DNA of 64,000 nt from Bromus sterilis (taxonomy: Eukaryota > Streptophyta > Magnoliopsida > Poales > Poaceae): contig OX465595.1 in the NCBI GenBank assembly GCA_950022295.1, forward strand, positions 72,004,770-72,068,769, in the 5' to 3' direction. Both the position numbers and the translations under genes were made by a program. Of the stretch, positions 1-10,728 are shown piece by piece. Position 1 is the stretch's first letter. The number at the start of each line of letters is the position of its first letter. A model generated the notes under the pieces. That model saw nothing but the letters and a program-made list of their open reading frames with translations, was not told where the DNA came from and did no database searches.

Positions 1-1498
1 AACCTTTCAACCAAGTAGGTGCCAAACCAAGAAACATAACATGTGGCCTTTTCTTGCAGTGCTATGAAGTCCCCATTTTCCATTCATGTTTGGTAGTGCC
101 ATAACAGATCTGGGATGCGTTCCCTTTTAGGCGATGTAAACAGGTTGTAAAATAACTTCTCTGGTCATATATGTGAACACGCACGCATGGAAAATTGGCT
201 GGCTCCAGGCTTTTGTTGCTGGCGTGAGAAGTTGCTAATCTGAGCTTTCGGGCGTGCACGTACCTCCATTGGCAAGTTAATTGCCCAAAGTGGACGTCGG
301 AGTAGCAGCTGTTGATGATAAGATGGCCGAAAGGCATTCCGTCTACAAGTTCCGCACCTGCTCTTATTTATAGGACCAATGCCATGTTGAAGTACTATGA
401 GAAATGATCAATGTGCCCGCTGGACTACACTACTTGTAGATATATGTCCATCTGCTTTTACAGAGTTCATACATGTGGTGCCAAGGTGCAATCCGATGTG
501 CATGCATGGAAACTCAAGTCGAAGGTTATCAGTGCATCTTTAATAGATGATGTATAATAACGGTTAACCAATTTTTATGTAAATATGTTTTTTTAAAGTT
601 CTTCTACAGTTGCTCTATCAATTCTTTAGTATTTTTTTCATATCATGATGTAAAATAGAGCACGATGGTTGTGGCCAAAAAATTGAACGTATCGCGCACG
701 TTCAACCACAATCATGAAGCTTCTCTCCCTTGATTGAAAAGGTTGTCGTCGTCCCTCCGTCAGTTGCGCCAACTCCTGACCGCCATCGTCTATGTCGTGA
801 CCCCATCGTTGACCGCCGCTACTCGGACATTGTTCGAAGAGTCCCATCGCCTCCACTATCGTCAACCCCGCCGTTGACTGCCGTCGTATTCACTGTTGCT
901 TGAACACCGTCCGAAGGGTGTCGCCATCCTGTTGCCGCCCCGCCCATCGCCGAAACCCCCGATCGATCAGTTCTCTCTGGCTGTGGAAGAGGAGCCATCG
1001 ATATCAAGGTCAACGAAGATGATGAAGTTTGAGTGGCTGAAATACATCACCTATTGTGAACCTCGTGCTCTATAATACACCAGTCGTTGTAGTTGTACAC
1101 AGTGAATGATGTAAACACCCGACTTGTGGTCATGTATAATTTACATCAAGCACCTTACGGGATGGAATTATAATCATATAGTATTGAAGATGTTCTTAGT
1201 AGCTGTCCAAAAGTTTTTAAAAATGGAAGAAGCACCAAAGTTTTTTTTAATAAAAAGAAAAACACGAAGAAGGACGAAAGTTGGGTGTAAAGGCAGACCG
1301 GCGGTTAGTAGCGGCACGTGAGAAAGAATGAATGGTGGGCTACTTGTGCCGTGTGTCTGCATCTCCATGAGATTACCTCGCGGACGAAACTGCGCCACAA
1401 GTAGCTTAGCGGTAGTGGGCGATCAAGACGAACCACCGCTGCAGCTACGCTATTAAGCCGACCGGGCCCTCCCGCCGACCACCTCGTCCTCTCCATTT
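1..1498. other. Unassigned sequence left of the Harbinger element
   Basis: I recognise no gene here. Open frames are short and start on no convincing context. The stretch from about 720 to 1010 is GC-richer and lies between two arms of an imperfect inverted repeat (about 650-671 and 1058-1078, sharing the core TAGAGCACGA), which suggests a decayed MITE-like element. A T-rich patch lies around 585-640. Confidence 0.4.
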
Positions 1499-1855
1499 TC
1501 AGGCCTTCTTTGGATTGCAGGATTTTTAGAGGATTTTCAGGGGAATTTAATCCTTAGGATTGTTTCCTATGGAATGCGTTTGGATCGTAGGATGGCGCCG
1601 TTAAAATTCCTTAGGATTAGGTTCCTAAGGTATCGATTCCAGAGGAAATTACGCAAGAGGTCCGACCTCTCGGAAAAAATCCTGGCGCGAAAAGAGAGCG
1701 CTGGTGTGACGTGCTCGCGCCAAAAGCGCCGCTTATGTGCGCTAGTCGCTAGCGTTTTTTCTGGAAGGAAATAAAAAAGGGCTCGCACCAAACACATCGG
1801 TGAGGTACCGGATCACGGAAGCGGCGACGGGGCTCGCATATCTTTCCTAAGCGGC

Positions 1856-1936
1856 GGCCACCCGGCGTCCGGCGGATACGGCGGCCACCCGGCATCCGGC
1901 GGATACGCCGGCCACCCGGCATCCGGCGGATACGCC
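1856..1936. repeat. 27-bp tandem repeat in the Harbinger 5' region
   Basis: Three consecutive copies of a 27-bp GC-rich unit beginning GGCCACCCGGC, starting at 1856, 1883 and 1910, differ by one or two bases. They lie about 350 bp inside the left end, upstream of the Myb-like gene. Subterminal repeats of this kind are possible transposase or Myb-protein binding sites, but that role is inference. Confidence 0.75.
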
Positions 1937-2516
1937 AGCCACCTTGCTGTCTGGCTCTACTTCGTGGCCGGGTCCTTCCTGGTCGAGTTCGAAGAGATCA
2001 GCGGCTGGCACCTTTGCTCCTGCCGCTGGCCAGATCGAGATCCTCTTTCAACCAGGTTAGTCCACATCTCCTCTTTAATGCTTTCCGATTTGAAGTAAAT
2101 ATTTTGATTTCTCTTGTTATTGCTTGGGTTCAACCAGATCTGGGAATACGAGGCAAAATAATGTAAATTCCATTATTAGCTGCAGAAGCAGGTGTGGGTA
2201 TCGATTTGTGATTTGTGGGTGTTCATGTACCTCTGAAATCTGAATACAGTTTGTCTGATGTACTAATCATACATTATTGTTACCGAGAGGATATTTTGTG
2301 CCCCGTTTCCATACTACATGGACAGAGAGAGAAAATTGCATCAATGTCAAAGTAGTCTCTGCTGACATATACGCATGCTTTGTGATTGTGTCATTTACTT
2401 ATAAAATACATCTTGCTTGTGCATAGCCGAGTAGTATATACAGCTTGGGAGTATAGCACATAGTAAAATATGCATGTGGGGTTCTCACTGCAATCTCAGA
2501 ATATAAATTTATTGCA

Positions 2517-3831
2517 ATGCAGATGGTCTATCACCTTAACTCGTTTGAGTTGCCAGTCAGCCGTGCGCAATCACAAGGACTTGGCGCTACTGATGGTGCT
2601 CGTGCTCGTAGCTGTGTGCAAACACAAGGACTTGGTGACACTGATGGTGATCACGGGGCTGCTGAGTATCATCAAGAAACATGTATTGTTCCTAGAGTTC
2701 GTTATTTGCAAAATATGCAAGAATGTGCAGTTTAGCTAATTTGAGTCATTAATTTTAGGTACCACAAAGAGGGCTAAATGGACTCATCAAATGAAGTTGT
2801 TTCTTATTGAATTGCTGAAAGAGCATGACGTTCCTGGTTTTCGAACACAAAATGCATGGAGCAAAGAGGCCTGGACAAACATCGTTAATCGGCTAAATCA
2901 AATGTTTTGTGTATCATTTAATGTTGTTCAAGTCAAACAAAAGGAGCAAGATTTAAAGAAGGAATATCGGAATGTGAAAGAATTGTTGGCAGAAAGTGGG
3001 TTTGGATGGGATAATGATAGAATGATGGTAGAAGCACCAGCAAGTGTTTGGGCTAGTTTTGCTGCTCGCAAGAATAACAAGGAGCTCCTACAATGGCGAG
3101 AAAAGTCGTTTCCATACTTTAATGATCTGGCTTCTCTATATGAGGGTTAGTTTAACAATACTTAGCCCTTTGTTTTCTTTGATATCATGTTCCAGGTCAT
3201 ATTTTCCTGAACTAAATATATGATTTTTGTTGGACGTATAGGTCGTTATGCCGAAGGAAGAACTCGTCATGGTATGGACTATTATGCTAACAAGGCAAAG
3301 CAAGCATCAATTCCATCGTCGCAACCAACACATGTGACTGATACATATGATTCATCCTCACCTCCTACAATATCTCTAGATGAGCCAGGTTTGAATTTTT
3401 CTTTAGAAGAGGATCTTGAGGGAGAAAATCTTGATTCTATCCAGCATACATCAACACCCAATGAACACATCCATACCCATTCGGTACCACAAAAAGCACC
3501 CACTGAGAAGCCTGAGAGTAGACGTAGAAAAAAACAAAAGCATAGTCCTACAGACCCTACAGATGGGTTCCATGAGAGATACCTCAGACTAAAGATGGAA
3601 GAAATAAATCGATTTGCAGCCATTGAGGAGAAGAAACTAGAGGATCCATTTAGCATTCACAAGTGCATCACAACAATTGAAGGATTGGACGGTCTACAGT
3701 TGGGTGATATGTTGATGGCATCAGACATCTTCAAAACTAGGGAAAACAGGGAGATTTTCCTGTCCTTCTCTAGCGATGAGCGACGGTTGGCTTGGATTAA
3801 AAGAGAGATTGCTCGTAGCAATGAAAACTAA
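2517..3831 (+). CDS. Harbinger ORF1: Myb/SANT-like DNA-binding protein
   Basis: Proposed three-exon gene: 2517-2682, 2759-3145 and 3242-3831, giving 380 residues. Both introns begin with GT and end with AG, and the phases join in frame. The second junction is secure because the bases on both sides form one unbroken protein. The first is my best fit. Residues about 60-150 form a Myb/SANT-like domain of the kind found in plant PIF elements: a W-T-H start, several spaced tryptophans, and a basic helix rich in K/E. The N-terminus holds a short duplicated segment (Q-G-L-G-x-T-D-G twice). The middle is Ser/Pro-rich, followed by a basic patch (R-R-R-K-K-Q-K) that could act as a nuclear signal. In Pong, PIF and Harbinger elements this protein works with the transposase, helping nuclear import and DNA binding at the ends. 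The start codon is uncertain because an earlier exon may exist. Confidence 0.7.
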
Positions 3832-4068
3832 TGAAAACAGGGAGGTTTCCTGTCCTTCTCTAGCGGTAGTATGCTTTTGTTTTACTTGACCTCTGTATTT
3901 TGGTAGATTGAGAGGCCTACTATAGAAGTTATTTTGTTGTTTCAAACTCCAGTCATGCTAGCTAAAAAAGAGCATGAGAATATTAACTTAATGAAGTAGA
4001 ATATTAATATCAAAAGTACATGAATGATAGTACAACTTGCATATCATGTCTTCGCAGTTACATATATG

Positions 4069-5341
4069 TCAAGCTTTGCGCGATACATACTGATTCCACA
4101 TTCCTTGTGCAATATAATCTCGCATTTGATTTCCTGCCTGTCTAGAATGATTAAATGCATGTATATCACCATGATAGTTGTGGTCTCCATGTGGCACATC
4201 AACAATCTGGTTTGGGTCAATTTCCATGGGAGCATCAGTAGGCCACTCCATATCTCCTTTGTGTAGGCGTATGAAATTGTGCAGAACACAACAAGCCACA
4301 GATATGTCAATTTGTTTATCAATTGAATAATGAGCAGCAACTTTCAGTATAGGAAATCTCATTTTCAATATGCCGATAATTCTCTCAATATGATTGCGAA
4401 GTTGAGCATGACGAAGGTTGAACAATTCCTTATAATTTTGTGGCCTTTGACGCACTGCTCCTTGTTCTTTTAGATGATACCTAGTACCGCGGTATGGAGC
4501 AAGAAATTGGGGTGTGTTTGCATAACCAGCGTCAACAAGGTAAAATTTACCGTTAGGTACATGAAAACCATGATTCAGTGCATCTTGCAGAACTCTTGCA
4601 TCAGATGCTGATCCTTCCCAGCCAGCATGTACATGCACGAATTTTAAGTCAAAATCACAAGCAACCATGACATTTTGTGAGAGAGTCTGCTTCCTATTTC
4701 GGTATGGTTCTTGTTGGCCTGGTGAAAGGAACACAGGAATATGGGTTCCGTCTATAGAACCAATGCAATTCTGCACAAACAAAATATAAGATATATCCAT
4801 GCTATTATCTTGCATTGAAGTAGTCATATTAGTTGATCTAAGTTCTTGATACTCATACCTGGAAGAAAGGGTAGAATTTTGGTTTTCTCAAGATTGGATG
4901 TGGGTTGAGGGAAGGTGGACGTATATAGACATGTGTGAGTCGTGTGATTGCATCAAGCACCAATCCAAAACGCCGGCTTATTGTTTCTGCACTATGCTGA
5001 AACCAATCCTGTAGTGTTTCATTTGTTGCATTCTTGGATATTGCATATAGAAATATTGCCAATTGCTCTTCTACTGCTAGTACTTTTGAATCAGCAAGGA
5101 GCTTTTTCTCACGCAGCTTGTCAACAAGTGTTTGAAAAATGTCAACCTCCATGCGAAAAGTTCTTCTGCATAAGCTTTCATGCCCTGTTAAAATTTCTTG
5201 AACACGCCATGCCCCCGACAGTTTTGATGTGTGCATCGGTTTCTTACTGGAAGAAGATTGTGATGCATCTTCTAAAGTAGGAAGTACAAAATGAATGAAC
5301 TCATAGTCACTTTCTGATCTACGACGGTAGCTTGGATTCAT
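4069..5341 (-). CDS. PIF/Harbinger DDE transposase (HARBI1-like)
   Basis: Two exons on the minus strand, 5341-4859 and 4770-4069, with an 88-bp GT-AG intron. Removing it restores the family motif F-Q-N-C-I-G exactly across the junction, so the splice model is strong. The product has 394 residues, a normal length for the family. Residues 1-160 give an N-terminal helical region. The DDE_Tnp_4-type catalytic core follows, with D168 in I-D-G-T-H, D241 in V-D-A-G-Y and E290 in H-I-E-R-I-I-G. All three acidic residues are present, with no stop or frameshift. It should cut and rejoin the element ends at 3-bp targets in the nucleus, probably together with the Myb-like partner encoded convergently. 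The start at 5341 is the first ATG giving a family-like N-terminus; a longer open frame extends to 5485. Function is confident from family knowledge; activity is unproven. Confidence 0.88.
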
Positions 5342-6253
5342 GATGTGCAACAATAAATGAGGCAAAATATGCTGAAAAGGAGGTGAACGGAAGAGTAAAA
5401 TATCATGATAGATTGAGAAGCATGAGAGTATCAATCTTCTGTATGAGATATATACTAACCTTGTCAGTTTCTTCAACAAGAGCAAGATGAAAAATGTAGT
5501 TCAGGTAGCAAATGATGTAAGCAAAGTGGACAAGGAAAGGAGAAATGCATTGCAAAGAGCACAACATCTGGTATTTATACACCCAGTGCTAACGGCTACT
5601 TCAGGAAGCTGGCTTCACTAGCCGTTGGCTGCTTCAAAACATCAAACTCAAAAATATTATTATTTTATTGTTTGGGATTCCTGTAGATTTCCTATGGTGC
5701 AGCCAAAGGCTTTTTGTTGCCAATTCCTCTGGTTTTGCATTCCATAGGATTGGCTATGTCATGGCAAACAAATCCTCCATTTTTCCTATTCCTTTGTTTT
5801 ACAAATCCTTTGATCCAAAGAAGGGCTCAGCCGAAGCCCATAATTTAACAAACTGATTGCTCTCACCAACGTAGGTACCCTACTCTACGCCGGAAGCCGG
5901 CAACCAACCGGCGAGCAGAGCAGATCGCGCCCGGCTACTGGCTGGCTGGCGCGCGCGGGCAACGACTTTTCGAACAACAACCACCTCCCACTACTGTGGC
6001 ACTGCTACTCCAACTCCAACACAGGCTACACTGGTGGATTCAACAGGGACTACGTACACAGCGACGTGCGGGGCAGTGCGAGCACGTTGCGCCGCTGCCG
6101 GATTGGCCGGGCCGAGGTGTGTCTTGTGCGTGTGTGTCAGCCTCGCCTCGGCCTCGGAGCGCCCGTACGGACACATGGGACAGCTCGCCACCCCCCTGCA
6201 TGTGCTGGGGCTCGCACAACGAGGAGGATCGACGCGTGTCGACCCGCGAAGCC

Positions 6254-6465
6254 ATCACGTGAGCCCGACGGAGCCAGACCAGCGGCATCTGCCAGCATGT
6301 GACGCTCCCGGCTGGGCCGGCCCGAGTCGGGCGGCCGAGGAAAAACCACCAGCTGCTGCTGCTGGGCGGCTGTCTGTCTGTCGTGCCGCATCTCCCGCAG
6401 TTCCGGTTCGCCATCGCTGGTCGGCCGGGAGGCCGCGCATGTGATGCCGCCGATCCATCACGTGA
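6254..6465. promoter_or_regulatory. Pair of identical extended G-box sites
   Basis: The 11-bp sequence CCATCACGTGA occurs at 6253-6263 and again at 6456-6466, each with the palindromic CACGTG core (6256-6261 and 6459-6464). G-boxes bind plant bZIP and bHLH factors. The shared flanks argue against chance. Two copies 203 bp apart, followed by a weak TATA-like run near 6478-6486, suggest a + strand promoter. No gene start is recognised downstream. Confidence 0.4.
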
Positions 6466-6555
6466 CCGTTGGGGCTCATATACTACTGCTCTAGATCGCG
6501 TACGCTAATGATCGCAAGTCACGATCACAAACGAATTAATCGTTGGGATTAGTTT

Positions 6556-6648
6556 ATTCCTTAATCAACATACTTCATTAGTTTACGAATTGGCAGAGCA
6601 CCACCAATCCACCATGGTTGGCATGAAGAAGTATGTTGATTAAGGAAT
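6556..6648. repeat. 21-bp perfect inverted repeat (hairpin)
   Basis: The 21 bases at 6556-6576 (ATTCCTTAATCAACATACTT and one more base) are the exact reverse complement of 6628-6648, with a 51-base loop. After a small bulge, weaker pairing continues outwards (ATTAGT near 6547 with ACTAAT near 6653). The structure lies about 90 bp downstream of the second G-box and could be a small-RNA precursor stem or the core of a foldback element. No known plant miRNA is recognised. Confidence 0.6.
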
Positions 6649-7124
6649 CGGATACTAATGATTCTGGGATAAGTATGCGCGGCCGGGGATCCTCCGCGAT
6701 CTAGGAGGACGGCGACGTAAAGCCGGCTTCGCTTCGTTCCAGCTCATCTGCTCAACCGCCAATACGTTCAGATCTAGTCTAGGAGGAGTATTTAGTTAAG
6801 ATTAGGCGAGTGAAGGCGTGGATCCATGCTTTGATTAGAGAAGAAAGCTTAGTTAAGCACGAGGTGCGATTCGCGCTCGCTTTCGGTTAGGCGGTAATGT
6901 CGGCCAGCTGGACCAACAGTGCCGCTTCACCCTCACCCGTTTCCACAGACTTCACTTCAGTTTTACCACTCACAGGACGGACGGCTGCTTCGCGGTAAAG
7001 GAAAGGAAAACCAGGTTCCTGCGTCAGAATTACCACAGGGAGTTGGTAATTGTTTGTTCACCAACCTGTCTCCTTCCTTCGCTAATACTCCTACTCACGA
7101 GTACGCCATGTCGGTAATGGTGGT

Positions 7125-7285
7125 TGTAGAAGGATAAAGAAAGGGTTTTGGTGAAATCGATGTTTATTGCTTGACCTTTGGAGGCATATATATATATGAG
7201 TAGAATGATCTACTTGGAGTACAAGTCAAGGTAGAATAGAGTCATACGCTATCTATGTTTTCTAATACAATTATTATACTCAACA
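7125..7285 (-). repeat. Element G 3' LTR
   Basis: A 161-bp LTR of the small copia-type element, read on the minus strand. The polypurine tract just inside (minus strand GCGGGGGGA) marks it as the 3' copy. The outer edge abuts target duplication GTGGT at 7120-7124. Confidence 0.88.
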
Positions 7286-7689
7286 TCCCCCCGCAGTCAC
7301 AACGTAGCGACGCAGACGATGAGACTGGAAAAGAATCCGAAGGCGGAGCCGACGGACATCCCCACCACAGTCGTAACGGTCGACGCATCGTGGAGTTTAT
7401 GGCTGGAGTGAAAGCCAACGAGGTTCCCAAGCAGGCGGTAGCCCTTTATGTCGTTGTCGAAGTAGCCGAGAGCGTAGGGTGGTGAAGCCGTTGTCGAGGT
7501 AGCCGTGCGAGAAATGTCGTGGTCGATGTCGAGTCGGGCTAGCCGGTGTCGAGGTAGTCGCCGAGGAGCCGCGAGTGCAAGGAAGTCAGGAGCGCAGCGC
7601 GGCTCGGGAAGAGCGGCACTGGCGAGCGGTCGTCAGTCGTAGCACGGGACGTCGCGAAGAAGATGGTGGTGACGTCCGGAAGGAGACGA

Positions 7690-7892
7690 TGTTGACGAAG
7701 CGTTGCGCCGGGTTTGCCAATCCCGGGGACACGTCGTAGACGAAGGCACGCGTCGGTGTTGCCAGCACCGGGCATGCGTAGACAGACGAAGACGATGTCG
7801 ACGAAGCGCCGCACCAGGTTTGCCAGGCCCGGGAACACGTCGTAGATGAAGGCACACACCGGTGTTGCCAGTACCGGGCATGCGTAGACGGG
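7690..7892. repeat. Tandem duplication of about 105 bp inside element G
   Basis: Two diverged adjacent copies, about 7690-7795 and 7796-7892, share long blocks such as GTTTGCCA, ACACGTCGTAGA and ACCGGGCATGCGTAGAC. In one minus-strand frame this gives a repeated peptide containing H-A-R-x-W-Q-H-R. Nothing shows that it is translated. Confidence 0.7.
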
Positions 7893-8380
7893 GACCAGTA
7901 GGAGTTGTACACCATGTCGGAGGGACCAGTAGAGAAGGGCTCGACGACGGTTGCGGCACAACTCGGCGGGGGGTAGAAGGTGCCGAGGGTGGAGTCGCCG
8001 CGGTTGCCGGAGCTAGATGAAGTGGTCGAGGAAGATGACGGTGACGCTGACGATGAGCTGGTGCTGGACGAAGACGAAGAGGATGGACGGCGATGAAGTC
8101 GGCGGAACCAGAGGTAGCCTGTGGGGGGCCACGTCGGTCGCCGGTAGAGGCGGCGCGGCTCGGCGGAGCGGCAGCGGCGAACAGGAGTCGGCGCGGCTCG
8201 GGTGAGCGGCAGCGGCGCGGGTGGCGCGGCGAGGGCGAAGCTCGACGTAGGCGATGAAAAACCCAACAGCGTGACGAAGACCATGCGCGGACGGTAGCGT
8301 TTCCGCGCCAAGAGAGGCGACGCGACCCATGCCACGGGGGCGTCAACGCGCGGGGACGGCAGCCGACCGTGGGCTGCGGC

Positions 8381-8665
8381 GCTACGGCCTGAAGGGGCGA
8401 CGCAGCGGCGGCGCGCGTGTCGGGAGCGACGGCGGGGAAAACCTCGGGGCGGCAGCGGCGACCGCGTGCCACGACACTACGGCCCGTGGGGGCGACGCAG
8501 CGGCGGCGTGCGTGTCGGGTAGCCGCGGGGACGGCCTCGGGGCGGCGGCGTGGACTGCGCGCCGCGACGCTGCGGCCCGTGGGGGCGACGCAGGGGCGGC
8601 GCAGAAGTCGGGGCAGCCACGGGGAGAATCACGGGGGCGGCGCTGCGGCCCGAAGGGGCGGCGCG
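8381..8665. repeat. Diverged GC-rich tandem repeats inside element G
   Basis: Four degenerate copies of a roughly 75-95 bp unit start near 8382, 8477, 8570 and 8643. Each opens with a version of CTGCGGCCCGTGGGGGCGAC. A separate 31-bp duplication containing GACGCGACTCCAACGGCG lies near 8898-8960. The repeats explain why long open frames appear on both strands here. Confidence 0.6.
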
Positions 8666-9567
8666 ACGGCCGCCCGATGCTCGATCGGTGGATAGGCACT
8701 CGTACTCGGGGGCGTTCTTCACGGAATCCGGCGGAGGCGCACGCGGGCGACTGTACGGGTCATTAACGTGGCGCGGAGGGAGCGATCGCGCGGGCGGGCG
8801 GGTGATCAATCCGATCGCCCGCGAGGTGGAGGAGCGCCGCTCGACGTGTTGATGGCGATGGGGGGCCGAGCGAACCAGCAGCGCCGGCGCGACGCGGGAC
8901 TAGCCGACGCGACTCCAACGGCGTGGGGCCAGCCGACGCGACTCCAACGGCGAGGGGCCCCAGCCAACGCGGGGCCAGCCGGGGTGTCGGGGACGTCACG
9001 GGTCCAGCCGGCGCACGCCCGATCGGCGCGGGGCCAGTTGGTGTGACCCCAGCTGGCGCGGGGCCAGCCGGGGGTGTCGGGGACGTCGCGGGTCCAGGGG
9101 CGTCGCGGGGGCCGGGGCGGGCTGTAGTCGGTGGCGACGATGGCGGTGGAGGACTCCGATCTGAAGCAGGGGCGGCGACGGACGGCGTGGGCGACGGTCG
9201 GGCTAACGCGCGGAAGGCGGCCACTACGGGCCGCCGAGGCGGTGCGCGAAGCCGCCGTGTCGGTGAAGAAGCCCGCAGTCGCGCCGGAGTCGAATTAGAG
9301 GCGCAGTGGATCGACGACGGCGATGGGCGACGCAAACCGATCTTAGATCGGAAAACCAAAAAAGACGCCGATCAGGACGACCGGCGAAGAGAAAAAGCCT
9401 CGATCAGGAGAAAAGACTCTAGGGCAGCCGATCCACGGGATCGGCGGACGAACCCTAGTTACGGGCGGCGCGGCCCTCAGCGCCGGCGATCAGGGATCGG
9501 CGCCGGGGGCGGCGCGGGCGGAAGCGACGGCGGCGGCTAGGGTTTAGGACCGGTTAGGCTGATACCA

Positions 9568-9727
9568 TGTAGAAGGATAAAGAGAGAGTTTTGGTGGAAT
9601 CGATGTTTATTGCTTGAGCTTTGGAGGCATATATACAGGAGTACAATGATCTATTTGGAGTACAAGTCAAGATAGAATAGAGTTTTACGCTATCTATGTT
9701 TTCTAATACAATCATTATACTCAATCA
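9568..9727 (-). repeat. Element G 5' LTR with adjacent primer-binding site
   Basis: A 160-bp LTR read on the minus strand. On that strand it is followed at once by TGGTATCAGC (9567-9558), the initiator-Met tRNA primer site. Target duplication GTGGT follows its outer edge at 9728-9732. Confidence 0.88.
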
Positions 9728-9732
9728 GTGGT

Positions 9733-10542
9733 GTCGTGCATGATGTTTATCTTGTTAGCCTCTGTATATTTGGCGTTTGCATTTGAGGATCTTGTGCTTG
9801 ACTTGTTGCACAGATGTATATGCACCCACGTAGTATCTGCTTCATGGTTACTAACAACTTAAGGTCGGTTCCTACTTCAATCCACCTGGACCCAAGTTAG
9901 GCACGAACCGCATGGTGGTACGTGGCAGTGCATTCAGGCCAAGAAAAGAGAACATTTTTCTGAACCAATTCTTCTTCTGCTGCTGGCTGGATTCGCATCG
10001 AATCCAACCAGAAGTTCAGTCGATCGTGAATCGAGTAGTAGTGAAAGACACGGCGAGGCCAACTCGACTCACGTTGATTCGATCGGGATAGCTAGCTGGG
10101 GGAATATGTCTCTCTGCTCCTACAAGGAGGATCGAGATTCATTCTCTGAACCAACTAGCCTTGCCGCAAAAGTCTGCAGAATTTCTTCTGTCTGGCCGGC
10201 CTCGGAGCATTAGCGTTGCGCACTTTATTCATCATTCGGCTAACAACTCGGCGAATGATGCTGGCATGGACTTGTAGGTCAACTTTGTAAACGATTTAAG
10301 CAAAGTGAACCTGATCAGAATGAATCTGAGCAGATGGGATGGGATCGGATCGAATGGATCCCCAAGTTTATGGGAAACGTGTACCTTTTCCATCAAACGT
10401 GTAGTAGTTGATGCCTGCCGATTAGCTCCGCACTCCAGGCACTTGCAGTTCATTCTCGACCCATCACACCAAATTCGACTTCATTTGAACAGAAAACGCA
10501 AAGTGTGTGTCGTTTCACAAGGCAAGAGGCAGCAAACTGCAC
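9733..10542. other. Unassigned sequence between elements G and H
   Basis: An 810-bp stretch with no long convincing reading frame. It is the original flank into which the gypsy element H inserted at 10543-10547; its continuation resumes at 24594. No repeat family is recognised. Confidence 0.4.
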
Positions 10543-10728
10543 GTCACTGTCACACCAGCTACTGCGTAGCATTGGACAGTAAGGGAGAAGGGAATTATCC
10601 TTGTGTGGGCTGAAGCCCGTTGGGTTGCCATGGGCCGTCTGTGGCCCAGGCCGTTGAGTGGGAATGTGTGGATTGTACTTAAGCAACTGGGCACCGTGGA
10701 AACAGACAGTGAAAGGAACGCTCACTTA

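Larger units (their letters stand above)
1502..5826. mobile_element. PIF/Harbinger DNA transposon, apparently complete
   Basis: A 4.3 kb element bounded by terminal inverted repeats. The left end reads GGCCTTCTTTGGATTGCAGG; the right end, on the other strand, reads GCCCTTCTTTGGATCAAAGG. Both are flanked by the 3-bp duplication TCA (1499-1501 and 5827-5829). It carries the two genes expected of an autonomous PIF/Harbinger element: a Myb/SANT-like protein on + and a DDE transposase on -, facing each other with about 240 bp between their stops. Most PIF elements prefer TTA/TAA targets, so TCA is slightly atypical. The two ends beyond the first 15 bp are imperfect, as is normal for the family. 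Both reading frames survive splicing, so the copy may be recent or still capable of movement. That last point is inference. Confidence 0.85.
5830..7119. other. GC-rich, promoter-like region without a recognised gene
   Basis: This 1.3 kb segment separates the Harbinger element from the small copia element. The part from 5880 to 6480 is CpG-rich and open in several frames on both strands, which reflects base composition rather than coding. It holds two G-box sites and a hairpin (listed separately). From 6880 to 7119 I see nothing identifiable. It may be a host promoter whose gene was displaced by the insertion at 7125, but no coding exon supports this. Confidence 0.4.
7125..9727 (-). mobile_element. 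Element G: small non-autonomous copia-type LTR retrotransposon
   Basis: A 2.6 kb element read on the minus strand. Its two LTRs are about 160 bp (5' LTR 9568-9727, 3' LTR 7125-7285). They end in TG and CA and are flanked by the perfect 5-bp duplication GTGGT (7120-7124 and 9728-9732). The primer-binding site lies directly inside the 5' LTR at 9558-9567 and reads TGGTATCAGC on the minus strand, complementary to initiator-Met tRNA. A G-rich polypurine tract lies directly before the 3' LTR. The 2.3 kb interior is very GC-rich and has no gag, protease, integrase or RT motif on either strand. Its long frames lack ATG starts and are Pro/Ala/Arg/Ser-rich on both strands. By hand the LTRs differ at roughly 12 of 160 positions, so it is older than elements E and F. 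It must have relied on enzymes from another copia element. Confidence 0.88.

Noticed and set aside
5990..6510. Several overlapping long frames on both strands in the GC-rich stretch
   Set aside because: They are open in many frames at once, match no protein I know and follow high GC content; better explained as regulatory DNA.
7539..9540. Long Pro/Ala/Arg-rich frames on both strands inside element G
   Set aside because: The main ones start on GTG or TTG, overlap on opposite strands, and arise from GC-rich tandem repeats. No gag or pol motif is present.
10548..10728. A host promoter or gene just before the LINE
   Set aside because: The segment is the first part of the element H LTR, shown by its TGTCACACC start, the flanking GTCAC duplication and continuity with 13429-13533.
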